From NCBI GenBank assembly GCA_020025615.1, contig JAHHRT010000066.1, forward strand, positions 1-8,361: a stretch of 8,361 nucleotides of DNA, given 5' to 3'. Shown in pieces: positions 1 to 6,994 of this stretch (its first letter is position 1; every line of letters starts with the position of its first letter). The notes under the pieces were generated by a model, which saw only the letters and a program-made list of their open reading frames with translations, had not been told where the DNA came from and ran no database searches. This stretch comes from Oscillospiraceae bacterium. Lineage in GTDB: Bacteria; Bacillota; Clostridia; Oscillospirales; Oscillospiraceae. Position numbers and translations under genes: made by a program.

Positions 1-5
1 CGAGT

Positions 6-38
6 AAAAAAATCCGCTCCCGAAGGAGCGGATTTTTT
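6..38 (-). terminator. Intrinsic terminator of the U32-maf-mreCD-mrdA operon (bidirectional)
   Basis: A perfect 14-bp inverted repeat (7-20 with 25-38) encloses a 4-nt loop. Read on the minus strand the stem closes on a C(UUCG)G tetraloop, a very stable RNA hairpin, and is followed by a run of seven U (6-12, which also pairs with the A-run). Read on the plus strand the loop is CGAA with a run of six T at 33-38, so it could also stop a gene entering from the left. It is the first good terminator downstream of mrdA, about 340 bp past its stop codon, so the operon transcript should include the tandem array between them. Confidence 0.9.
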
Positions 39-60
39 GATGATGAACCATGTAAGGCAG

Positions 61-390
61 GGCAGTAACGATTGCTTGCGCACCGTGCACGTATTGTCCG
101 CCCGCACTGCGGGCCGAGCGGGTCAGGGAAGTGACGATTACCTCCGCACTGTGCACGTATTGTCTGCCCGCCTTGCGGGTCGAGCGGGTCAGGGAAGTGA
201 CGATTACCTCCGCACCATGCACGTATTGTCCGCCCGCACTGCGGGCCGAGCGGGGCAGGGAAGTAACGATTACTTGCGCACTGTGCACGTATTGTCCGCC
301 CGCACTGCGGGTCGAGCGGCGAAGGGCAGTGGCAATTACCTCCGCACCGTGCACGCATTGTCAGCGGCGACTCGCCGCCTCAGCCGACCC
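61..390. repeat. Tandem array: five copies of a 66-bp palindrome-rich unit
   Basis: Five head-to-tail units start at 61, 127, 193, 259 and 325, each exactly 66 bp with no spacers. Units 1-4 differ at scattered positions, and the second half of unit 5 is diverged. Each unit has three landmarks. The first is an arm pair around CGA, best in unit 4 (AAGTAA-CGA-TTACTT). The second is the palindrome GTGCAC followed by GTATTGTC, altered to ATGCAC in unit 3. The third is a GC hairpin, GCCCGC-ACT-GCGGGC in units 1 and 3, with single changes in units 2 and 4. In unit 5 the arms become GCGGCG and CGCCGC around the same ACT loop (364-378). The array lies between mrdA and its terminator, and unit 5 runs into the last codons of mrdA (stop at 380-382). 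It is open in two plus-strand frames only because 66 is a multiple of three and the unit lacks stops there; no ribosome binding site is visible. Its function is unknown. Confidence 0.9.
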
Positions 391-2473
391 GGTTTTCATA
401 GGTGAAGACGTCGCTGGCTCTCTCCATTTCGAAGTAGGCAAGCATAATGTCTTCTGCAACGGGTGCCAGCCAGCCGCCGTGAGCGGCCTTTTCGCCGTAG
501 ACAGCAATGGCGATTTCGGGGTCTTCCATGGGGGCAAAGCAGATGAATGCTGCATGGTCAGAGCCGCCGGAGGAGTGCTGTGCGGTGCCGGTTTTGGCGC
601 AGACCGCTACCGGGAAGGAGCCTCTTCCATTGGGGTCATCCCAACCGCCGAAGTTCTTACGGGCCGTACCGGTGTTGCCGGTAATAACCTGACGCATACC
701 GTTCATGTAGGTCTCGTAGACCTCCCAGGGAATGTCCAGCTTGTTGGCAATCTCGGGCTTGCGCTCCAAAATCAGGGTTCGGTAGTCAGAAGAAACCACT
801 CGATTCAGGAAGGTTGCCTTGTAACGGGTGCCCTGATTTGCCAGGGTGCTGGCGTAGACCGCCAGCTGCATGGGGGTGAAACGGTTCTCGGACTGACCGA
901 TGGCGGCCAGAATCTTATCGCCAACGAACCAGTTGGCGTTCAGACCGGTGTAGGAGTGCTTCTTACTTTCGGGGTTAGCACGCCAGCCGAGTTTCTCGGT
1001 CAGTTCGATGCCGGTAGGCTCGCCCAGACCCAGGGCCTTGGCGGTTGCGTCCAGCTGCTCAATGGAAATCCGGTCGCCCAGCTCATAGAAGAAGTAGTTG
1101 CAGGATACTTCCAGAGCCTTGGCACCGTCGATCTCACCGTGGGTCGCCTTTACGGAGGACCAAAGCAGACAGGAGGGGGTAAATCCGGGGTACTTGGTGA
1201 AGACACCTTCGTCCTTGATGGTCTCTTGATATTGCAGCTGATTGTTCATCATGGCGGCAATCAGCGTACAGGGCTTAAAAGAGGAACCGGGGGCGTAGTA
1301 TGCACCAAATGCCCGGTTAAAGAAGGGCTTCAGCGGGTCTGCTTCAATCTTTGCCCAGTCCTCGTGCATGGTGGCCAGATTAAAGGAGGGGTAGCTGGCA
1401 CAGGCCAGAACCTTTCCGGTCTTTACCTCCATGACAACAACAGCGGCACCTTCGGCATCCTCGGCATCTTCGTTGCCGTCGTAGGTGTTGGGGTCGTGGA
1501 ACTCGTTCATTCGCTTGGCGAGGGCATCCTCGGCAATTCGCTGAATGTTCAAATCCAGGGTGGTTTCGACATTGGCACCAGCCTTGGGGTGCTTGGTATA
1601 GGTCTGAGAAATGATGGAACCGTCTCTGGCAACCTTATCCAGACGCTGTCCGTCAATACCGTGGAGGTATTCTTCAAATGCCTCTTCAAATCCGGTCTGA
1701 CCGACCTGAGCATCCATGGAGTAGCCCTCTTCCTTAAAGACCTTCCACTGTTCTTCATTCATTCCGCCCAGATAGCCCAGCACATGGGCGGCATACTTGG
1801 TGTGGTATTCCCGAACGGTGGAGGATTCAACCATCAGGCCGGGGATGTTCAGCTCCAGAATGGCGGACAGGTCATCGTCGGAGACGTCCTCAATGAAGAT
1901 GTAGTTGGGCAGATTGGTAACGCCGCGGAGGTCAAATTCGTAACGCATACCAATGACGGCACGGGCTTCCTCGTCGGTCCAGGTATCGGGAATTTCGTAA
2001 CGTCTGCGCAGACGTTCCAGCAGCAGGGGGGCTGTCACGTCAGGGTCCAGGTTCCAGTCCACCATGAAGTTCTGGAAATACCGCTGCCAGGCGGCGGGGT
2101 ATTCGTGGAGGGTATATTCAAAGGGACGGGTCTTGGTGACAGGAAAATGGTCCAGATAGTCGATTCCCAGCTCCTGGCACTTGTGGTAGAGCCGATACAG
2201 GTGCTCGTTTCGATTATCAGCGGACTTAATAACGTAGTGGTTGAAGACCAGGTCATAACTGGCTCGGTTGCCCACCAGAACCTTGCCGTTTCGGTCCAGA
2301 ATGTCTCCTCGGGCCGCACGGACGGTGGTAATGGTGCTGTAAACGGTGGTGTTGTCATGATTGCCGTCAGTCTTGATGATCTGCAGGTCAAAAAGCTTAA
2401 AGGAATAAAGTGTCAAAACGCCGATGAAGATCATCAGCAGCAAAATTGCGCGATAACGGCTTATTCTCTCCAT
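380..2473 (-). CDS. mrdA: Penicillin-binding protein 2 (class B, elongasome transpeptidase)
   Basis: This 697-aa membrane-anchored D,D-transpeptidase cross-links peptidoglycan during side-wall growth. It has a short cytoplasmic N-terminus, one membrane anchor at about residues 9-30, and a pedestal/dimerisation region that begins with the typical RGDILDRNG motif (55-63). The penicillin-binding domain covers about 340-685. All three active-site motifs are intact: S397-S-F-K400 (catalytic Ser397), S457-C-N459 and K627-T-G-T630. An acidic patch at about 327-341 precedes the transpeptidase domain. The ATG overlaps the end of mreD by 13 nt and has GGAGG (2480-2484) 6 nt upstream, which supports this start and suggests translational coupling. 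The adjoining mreC and mreD point to the elongation PBP2 rather than the sporulation SpoVD or division PBP. No rodA follows. The TGA stop lies 1 nt from the hairpin of the last 66-bp repeat. Confidence 0.93.
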   Translation of the reverse strand: MERISRYRAILLLMIFIGVLTLYSFKLFDLQIIKTDGNHDNTTVYSTITTVRAARGDILDRNGKVLVGNRASYDLVFNHYVIKSADNRNEHLYRLYHKCQELGIDYLDHFPVTKTRPFEYTLHEYPAAWQRYFQNFMVDWNLDPDVTAPLLLERLRRRYEIPDTWTDEEARAVIGMRYEFDLRGVTNLPNYIFIEDVSDDDLSAILELNIPGLMVESSTVREYHTKYAAHVLGYLGGMNEEQWKVFKEEGYSMDAQVGQTGFEEAFEEYLHGIDGQRLDKVARDGSIISQTYTKHPKAGANVETTLDLNIQRIAEDALAKRMNEFHDPNTYDGNEDAEDAEGAAVVVMEVKTGKVLACASYPSFNLATMHEDWAKIEADPLKPFFNRAFGAYYAPGSSFKPCTLIAAMMNNQLQYQETIKDEGVFTKYPGFTPSCLLWSSVKATHGEIDGAKALEVSCNYFFYELGDRISIEQLDATAKALGLGEPTGIELTEKLGWRANPESKKHSYTGLNANWFVGDKILAAIGQSENRFTPMQLAVYASTLANQGTRYKATFLNRVVSSDYRTLILERKPEIANKLDIPWEVYETYMNGMRQVITGNTGTARKNFGGWDDPNGRGSFPVAVCAKTGTAQHSSGGSDHAAFICFAPMEDPEIAIAVYGEKAAHGGWLAPVAEDIMLAYFEMERASDVFTYENRVG

Positions 2474-3198
2474 GTACTTCCTCCAATTTGTCCAATCCGG
2501 TCAATCAGCGGATACAGAGGGATCATCACAATCCAACTGAGAATTCCGGTGACCAGAAAGGCGGGAATGCGATACCAATTGGTAAGTCCTGTGATGACGC
2601 CGGCTGCATAGACGCCAATCTCATAAAGCATGAGGGACAGGCCGGCGCACAGGATGATAGAATTGCGGTTGCGGTGCCAGTAGGCCTGGCGGAACAAGGT
2701 GGCAAGAATACCCAAAATGCTCATAATGCCTACGGCGAAGGGGCCGGGGGCAAAGCCGGAAAAGTGATACAGCGTGGATGTTATCACGATGAAGATGCTT
2801 CCCACATCGATGCCCTCCATCACAGTGATGAGCAGCAGCACAGCTGCTACCAGATCGGTGGTGGTTCCGAAGAGGGAAACACGGCTCATAATAACATCCT
2901 GAATCACCAGCATGGCAATGCACAGCAGGATCAGCAGCGCCCATTTGAGCAGATGCAGCCGCTGGAGCTTTGTCATATAGAACTTGCTGATGGTGCTGGA
3001 TTCCAGGTTATCCGGGCGGAAGTCCGGCTCTTTTTTCTGAAATAGTTTGGAAAGGGAAAAATTGCTGAAGATAGGAGCAGACCGTCGGGGCCTTCTGGAG
3101 GGGCGTCTGGCAGGCCGCTTGGCGGGCCTGCGCCGGGGGGCTGCCCGTTTCCCGGAATAAGGGGATTTCCGGGCGCGGGGATTTCTTCTACTTGCCAT
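2461..3198 (-). CDS. mreD: Rod shape-determining protein MreD with Arg-rich N-terminal extension
   Basis: This 245-aa integral membrane subunit of the elongasome sits with MreC and PBP2. The MreD-like part starts near residue 75 and has about five or six hydrophobic segments (roughly 84-103, 115-127, 132-147, 153-170, 180-203, 211-232), about the size of a usual MreD (around 165-170 aa). In front of it lies a polar segment of some 74 residues. In its first 40 residues 18 are Arg or Lys and none is acidic, with repeated RRP-type motifs. The long start is supported: ATG at 3198 has GGAGTGA (3205-3211) 6 nt upstream, overlapping the mreC stop, while the internal Met75 has no purine-rich sequence before it. 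The gap to mreC is 6 bp. The family call rests on membrane topology and position more than on sharp motifs, because MreD sequences diverge widely. Confidence 0.85.
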   Translation of the reverse strand: MASRRNPRARKSPYSGKRAAPRRRPAKRPARRPSRRPRRSAPIFSNFSLSKLFQKKEPDFRPDNLESSTISKFYMTKLQRLHLLKWALLILLCIAMLVIQDVIMSRVSLFGTTTDLVAAVLLLITVMEGIDVGSIFIVITSTLYHFSGFAPGPFAVGIMSILGILATLFRQAYWHRNRNSIILCAGLSLMLYEIGVYAAGVITGLTNWYRIPAFLVTGILSWIVMIPLYPLIDRIGQIGGSTWRE

Positions 3199-3204
3199 AG
3201 TCGA

Positions 3205-4035
3205 TCACTCCGTCGTGTAGTTGGTGAGGATGAAGACCTGCTCCATGGAGCTGATCTTGGCAGCGGGGCTCAGAAGGGCAAACTTGGCAACGCCGGTTTC
3301 CTCAAAGCCTGCGTCTACAACATAACCCATAATGAGGCCTCTGGGGTACACGGTAGAACCGGAGGTCACAACCTGGTCGTGGTTGCGGATGATGGCAGAA
3401 GAGGGAAGATAGTCCATTTTCAGCAGGGTATCGTGACCGGAAATATAACCGCCGCTCACCATGCCGTTATAGCCGGAGGTGGCGATGGTTGCGGAAATTT
3501 CCAGAGTGGAGTCGAGAACGGTCTTTACCACAGCGTAGTTGGGGCCGGCTTCGGTTACCAGGCCCACCACTTCGCCGTTGGCGGTGATGGCACACAGACC
3601 GGGTTCAATGCCGGAGGTGGTGCCGCGGTTGATGGTGAAGGTGTTTGACCAGTCAGTGGAACTCCAGCCAATGATGTAGGCATCTACCAGCTCATAGTCC
3701 TCGTGGGTGGTTTTGAGCTCCAGCAGTGCACGGAGACGCTCGTTTTCACGGGCCACCGAGTCAGCCTGCCGGGCCACGTCCTCCATCTGGGCAATTTTCG
3801 ATTTCAGCACGTCGTTTTCAGCGGACAGAGCCTCGTATCGGAACATATAGCTGTAGTATTTTTCTACCTGATTGGTGATGGTATTTGCCACTGCGTGAAA
3901 AGGAGCCATCACACCCTGAACCAGCATATCCGGCAGAGTCTGCCCGGCAACGCTGGAAAGAATGGTGAGGCCGGCTGTGAGCAGCAGGACAATCACAATG
4001 ATAACACGAACTTTGGTACTAAATAAACGCCTCAT
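3205..4035 (-). CDS. mreC: Rod shape-determining protein MreC
   Basis: This 276-aa scaffold protein of the elongasome is anchored in the membrane and lies mostly outside it, where MreC proteins contact PBP2. It has a basic N-terminus, one membrane helix at about residues 10-29, a coiled coil at about 66-107 (with SAENDVLKSK and RENERLRALLELK), and then the two-part beta domain (about 112-272). The C-terminal signature is visible as TSGSTVYPRGLIMG (224-237). I chose ATG 4035 over an in-frame start 19 codons upstream. It has GGAGG (4043-4047) 7 nt before it, it begins the usual MRRLF-type basic leader, and the upstream residues lie inside maf. Its ATG overlaps the maf stop as ATGA, a typical coupled junction. 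mreD follows after 6 bp. Confidence 0.93.
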   Translation of the reverse strand: MRRLFSTKVRVIIVIVLLLTAGLTILSSVAGQTLPDMLVQGVMAPFHAVANTITNQVEKYYSYMFRYEALSAENDVLKSKIAQMEDVARQADSVARENERLRALLELKTTHEDYELVDAYIIGWSSTDWSNTFTINRGTTSGIEPGLCAITANGEVVGLVTEAGPNYAVVKTVLDSTLEISATIATSGYNGMVSGGYISGHDTLLKMDYLPSSAIIRNHDQVVTSGSTVYPRGLIMGYVVDAGFEETGVAKFALLSPAAKISSMEQVFILTNYTTE

Positions 4036-4607
4036 TTGGAAACCTCCATCCATTCGGGAACAAGCTTTTGAAGGGCTTTGTGCAGTCTGCAAACCGGAAG
4101 CCCAACCACGTTATAATAATCGCCCTTCAGGCCTTCGCAGAACAGAGCGGCACCGCCCTGAATTCCATAGGCCCCGGCCTTGTCCATGGGCTCGCCGGAG
4201 CGCACGTAAGCTTCAATCTCCCTTTGCGAAAGTTCTCTGAAATGCAGATCCGTCACTTCGGTAAAGGTCTCACTGGATTCTCCCCGCACAACGGTGCATC
4301 CGGTCATAACCTGATGGTCCCGGCCGGAAAGCATGGTCAGCATTTCCACGGCCTGCCGGGAATCCTTGGGCTTTCCCAGAATCTTACCATTGCAAACCAC
4401 AATGGTATCCGCGGCGACCACCACATCGTCCTGTTCACGGGAGACAGCCAGGGCTTTTAAGCGGCTGACCCGGGCCACCTCCTGCTGGGGGGCGGCATGG
4501 GGGTCCATGGTTTCGTCAATATCTGCCGCCCGCACCACAAAGGGAATGTGAAACAGGCCGAGAAGCTCCTTTCGTCTGGGGGAGGCAGATGCTAAAATCA
4601 GTTGCAT
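4032..4607 (-). CDS. maf: Maf-family nucleoside triphosphate pyrophosphatase (dTTP/UTP type)
   Basis: This 191-aa cytoplasmic Maf protein is predicted to hydrolyse dTTP, UTP and modified pyrimidine nucleotides to the monophosphate plus pyrophosphate, as a house-cleaning enzyme. Visible motifs are the N-terminal LASASPRR (5-12), ADTIV (66-70) with the presumed catalytic Asp67, LGKP (77-80), SGRDHQVMTG (94-103), EPMDKAGAYGIQG (139-151) and GDYYNVVGLP (162-171). The DKAGAYGIQG form matches the YhdE branch (dTTP/UTP) rather than the YceF branch (7-methyl-GTP). Length is normal. ATG 4607 has AAGGA (4616-4620) 8 nt upstream. The gene follows the U32 gene by 23 bp and overlaps mreC by 4 nt. Maf beside mre genes is a known arrangement in Firmicutes, where Maf has been linked to septum inhibition in Bacillus. 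Confidence 0.93.
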   Translation of the reverse strand: MQLILASASPRRKELLGLFHIPFVVRAADIDETMDPHAAPQQEVARVSRLKALAVSREQDDVVVAADTIVVCNGKILGKPKDSRQAVEMLTMLSGRDHQVMTGCTVVRGESSETFTEVTDLHFRELSQREIEAYVRSGEPMDKAGAYGIQGGAALFCEGLKGDYYNVVGLPVCRLHKALQKLVPEWMEVSK

Positions 4608-4630
4608 AGATTGGTTCCTTCCATCCTTGA

Positions 4631-6712
4631 TTACTCTACGCCTCTTAAATAAAGACCTCTGGTGCAGGCACCGGGATCAAAGGGCTGGGGGTTCAGATAA
4701 TCGGCAATGACACGGTCCACTTCCCGACCGTTTTCCGTGGTGAAGTACAGTCGGACAGCCCAAAGCCCCAGCTTGGCAAGATCCTTCTGGCGGTCCAGCC
4801 AACTGAGCTTTTTGCCGTTTAAGAGCACACTGCGGCAGGAATTGCCGTCTTTGATAATGGGAAATTCCGAACCGGTCTTGTCCATCAGCTTGGTCTGGCC
4901 CAGGTGACAGGTGCATTTCCCGGTGCGGTTGCGGATAAGGCAGTGCTCGGTGAGCATCAGGGGCAGACGACCGTAGATGATGATTTCGGAATCCACAGCC
5001 TTGCTCACGTCCCGAATCTGGGGAAGGGTCATCTCAAAGCTCAGGGTTGCAGAGCGGAACTCCATCTGCTGCAAAAAGTCCATGGCACCGGAATTGTAGA
5101 TATTGAGGCCGAAATCCCCGTGGATTCGCATCTTAGCTTCCCGGGCGGGGATGAGAAGTCCCAGATTTCCCACCAGAACATCCCGGATTCCCAGCTCCCG
5201 GACCCGAAGCATATCCTGCTTCACCCGGGTCATCTCGCCGTCGTGAACGATTCGGGGCAGCACAGCAGCCACCCGGCCCCGTTTGGCAAGGTCCATGCAC
5301 AGGCTCAGGTCCTCCACCAGAATGTGCAGGGGCACATAGAGCATGGCGGTCTCCAACTCCATGAGCTTGGGGGTCAGCTGCTCCCGGGCGGTAATCTGCA
5401 CGGTGAGACCGGGCAGACCCTTGGCACCTTTATAATAGGGAACCGGGGTGGACTTTCGGACCTTGTGCTCTTCCCGCCGGGCCCGCAGTGCGGTGAGCTG
5501 ATTCAGCACATCCCGGCGCATACCGTTGATGGCGGCAGCGGACATGGTCATGCCGGGGTCGATCTGGGTGCGGACCTCCACACAGCGATAGGGCGTGCCG
5601 CCGGTTTTGGAGACACGCTGGGCCAGAGCCTCCCCGGTGAGGGGGAAGTTTCGGGCCAGCTCCGGCCTGGGGCCTTCTGCCCGGCACATCCGGCCGTCGG
5701 GGTCCCATACCGTGAGGCTGCTGCCGTCCACTGTGACCACAGCCCGGAATTTAATGTCTACCAGGGCATTTTCGCCGGATTCATAGGACTGCTGGGCAGA
5801 TTGGAGCCACTTGGGGTCGTTGCCCTGGTCCTTCCGGGTGCCGAACATATTGAGGTCCACCTTCCCGGTATAGTAACCGTCGGTGAAGCCCTCCCGGTTA
5901 AAGGCGGCATAGAGGGCATCCATCATGGTCTTGGTGACCACGCCTTCGTCCAGTGCCTTGCGGTAGACGGCGGTGACGGTTGCCACGTATTCAGGCCGCT
6001 TCATCCGGCCTTCCAGCTTCAGGGAGGCAACGCCCATATCCTGAAGCTCCTTCAGATATTCAATGAGGCAGTTGTCCTTGAGGCTCAGGGGATACTTGTC
6101 TTCCCAGCGATTGTAGCCATAGGGCTGGCGGCAGGGCTGGGCGCAGCGGCCCCGGTTGCCGGAACGGCAGCCGATGACGCTGGACAGGTAGCACTGTCCG
6201 GAATAGCACATACAAAGGGCGCCGTGGGCGAATACTTCAATTTCAATGGGGGCGTTGGCGCAGATATAGCGGATTTCCTCCCGGCTCAGTTCCCGGCTGA
6301 GGACCACCCGATTCATGCCCATGGCGGCGCACAGCTGGGCACCGGACAGGGAGTGAATGGTCATCTGGGTGGAGCCGTGGATTGCCACATTGGGGGCAAT
6401 CTGGCGGCAGAGCTGAACAACGCCCAAATCCTGGACGATGAAAGCGTCCACGCCGCACAGGGCTGCATGGCGAATCAGGTCTTCCAGGTCCCGCATCTCC
6501 CGGTCGGAGACCAGGGTGTTGAGGGTGAGGTGGACCGACACGCCCCGGACGTGGCAGTACTTGACGGCCTCAGCCAGAGTGGAAGGGGTGAAGTTCTTTG
6601 CGCCTTGCCGTGCGTTAAAATTCCCGCAGCCCAGATACACTGCGTTGGCACCGTTCTGAACGGCGGCCCGCAGGGCATCCATTGAGCCCGCAGGAGCTAA
6701 TAATTCAATCAT
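4631..6712 (-). CDS. Long U32-family protein (RlhA-like, probable RNA hydroxylation enzyme)
   Basis: This 693-aa protein has an N-terminal U32 domain and a long C-terminal part of the DUF3656 type. The U32 signature is intact: E159-x-F161, G164, C167, G172-x-C174 and S177. Further cysteines at 190, 194 and 215 make C167, C174, C190 and C215 likely ligands of an iron-sulfur cluster, as in other U32 proteins. A second cysteine group lies near the C-terminus (C591, C600, C602, C626) around a GRLPLMLTEHC segment. U32 proteins were named as collagenase-like peptidases, but studied bacterial members (TrhP on tRNA, RlhA on 23S rRNA) take part in RNA hydroxylation; the length fits the RlhA branch, so an RNA role is inferred. 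An upstream in-frame start would add 70 residues, but ATG 6712 begins the family N-terminus (MIELLAPAGS) and has GGAGAGAGA (6718-6726) 5 nt before it. It is the first gene of the operon. Confidence 0.88.
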   Translation of the reverse strand: MIELLAPAGSMDALRAAVQNGANAVYLGCGNFNARQGAKNFTPSTLAEAVKYCHVRGVSVHLTLNTLVSDREMRDLEDLIRHAALCGVDAFIVQDLGVVQLCRQIAPNVAIHGSTQMTIHSLSGAQLCAAMGMNRVVLSRELSREEIRYICANAPIEIEVFAHGALCMCYSGQCYLSSVIGCRSGNRGRCAQPCRQPYGYNRWEDKYPLSLKDNCLIEYLKELQDMGVASLKLEGRMKRPEYVATVTAVYRKALDEGVVTKTMMDALYAAFNREGFTDGYYTGKVDLNMFGTRKDQGNDPKWLQSAQQSYESGENALVDIKFRAVVTVDGSSLTVWDPDGRMCRAEGPRPELARNFPLTGEALAQRVSKTGGTPYRCVEVRTQIDPGMTMSAAAINGMRRDVLNQLTALRARREEHKVRKSTPVPYYKGAKGLPGLTVQITAREQLTPKLMELETAMLYVPLHILVEDLSLCMDLAKRGRVAAVLPRIVHDGEMTRVKQDMLRVRELGIRDVLVGNLGLLIPAREAKMRIHGDFGLNIYNSGAMDFLQQMEFRSATLSFEMTLPQIRDVSKAVDSEIIIYGRLPLMLTEHCLIRNRTGKCTCHLGQTKLMDKTGSEFPIIKDGNSCRSVLLNGKKLSWLDRQKDLAKLGLWAVRLYFTTENGREVDRVIADYLNPQPFDPGACTRGLYLRGVE

Positions 6713-6787
6713 AATCGTCTCTCTCCATGGATAATTCAAATCAGAAGCATCTAAAAACAATGCTGATAACAGCCTATAATTACGGAC

Positions 6788-6816
6788 ATTATAACATAGG
6801 AAAGAGAAAACTTCCA
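6788..6816 (-). promoter_or_regulatory. Predicted promoter of the U32-maf-mreCD-mrdA operon
   Basis: On the minus strand a perfect TATAAT lies at 6788-6793, preceded by TG plus one base (extended -10). The -35 hexamer at 6811-6816, 17 nt away, reads TGGAAG and is weak (3 of 6), which an extended -10 can offset. Transcription would start near 6781, giving an untranslated leader of about 69 nt before ATG 6712. No other good promoter was seen within the operon, and the short or overlapping junctions agree with one transcript. Confidence 0.65.
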
Positions 6817-6915
6817 CCCTTTCCTGGGGGAATTTAAGAAAAATTAACGGTTTGGCCATGGTTTTTCCCCTGGAAATCCGACGAAAAATTTCTGGATGAT
6901 TTTCAAAAATTCTGG

Positions 6916-6944
6916 TTGACAAACTGCAATCCCCATGATATACT
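6916..6944 (+). promoter_or_regulatory. Predicted sigma-A promoter of perR-rbr
   Basis: A consensus TTGACA at 6916-6921 and TATACT at 6939-6944 are separated by exactly 17 nt. The -10 is extended by TG at 6936-6937. An A/T-rich stretch lies upstream (about 6880-6910), with a near-repeat of AAAAATTTCTGG and AAAAATTCTGG that could act as an UP element. Transcription should start near 6951. This is the strongest promoter in the window and is divergent from the U32 operon promoter, about 120 bp away. Confidence 0.88.
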
Positions 6945-6955
6945 CAGTTTGTAAA

Positions 6956-6970
6956 TGAGAATCACTCTCA
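6956..6970 (+). promoter_or_regulatory. Fur/PerR-type operator (7-1-7 inverted repeat)
   Basis: TGAGAAT-C-ACTCTCA is an inverted repeat of 7-1-7 form with one mismatched pair. It lies just after the predicted transcription start (about +5 to +19), where a bound repressor would block transcription. It matches the classical Fur consensus TGATAATNATTATCA at 11 of 14 fixed positions, and the Bacillus PerR box TTATAATNATTATAA at 9 of 14. Autoregulation by the next gene product is the natural reading. Confidence 0.75.
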
Positions 6971-6994
6971 AAGATAAAAGAAACGGAGGTGCCT

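Noticed and set aside
61..390. CRISPR array
   Set aside because: The 66-bp units are directly joined with no unique spacers, the repeat is far longer than usual CRISPR repeats, and there is no cas gene.
37..405. Plus-strand open frame encoding a 22-residue peptide repeated five times
   Set aside because: It follows from the 66-bp repeat being a multiple of three with no stop in this frame. It starts inside the terminator with no ribosome binding site, and more than one frame is open in the same way.
131..2611. Very long plus-strand open frame (826 codons) opposite mrdA
   Set aside because: Antisense shadow of a GC-rich gene. The minus-strand frame has all PBP2 motifs, and the plus frame shows no recognisable domain or ribosome binding site.
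4036..4092. 19-residue upstream extension of MreC
   Set aside because: ATG 4035 has GGAGG 7 nt before it and overlaps the maf stop as ATGA; the upstream residues are just maf read in another frame.
4904..6685. Long plus-strand open frame (593 codons) opposite the U32 gene
   Set aside because: Antisense shadow. The minus strand encodes a complete U32 protein with intact signature; the plus frame is a Gly/His-rich translation with no family features.
6729..6780. Riboswitch or attenuator in the leader of the U32 operon
   Set aside because: The leader of about 69 nt has only a short AGCAT/ATGCT pair and no terminator-like stem or known riboswitch core.
6713..6922. 70-residue N-terminal extension of the U32 protein
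   Set aside because: The family N-terminus begins at ATG 6712, which has a good ribosome binding site, and the extension would cross the predicted promoter.
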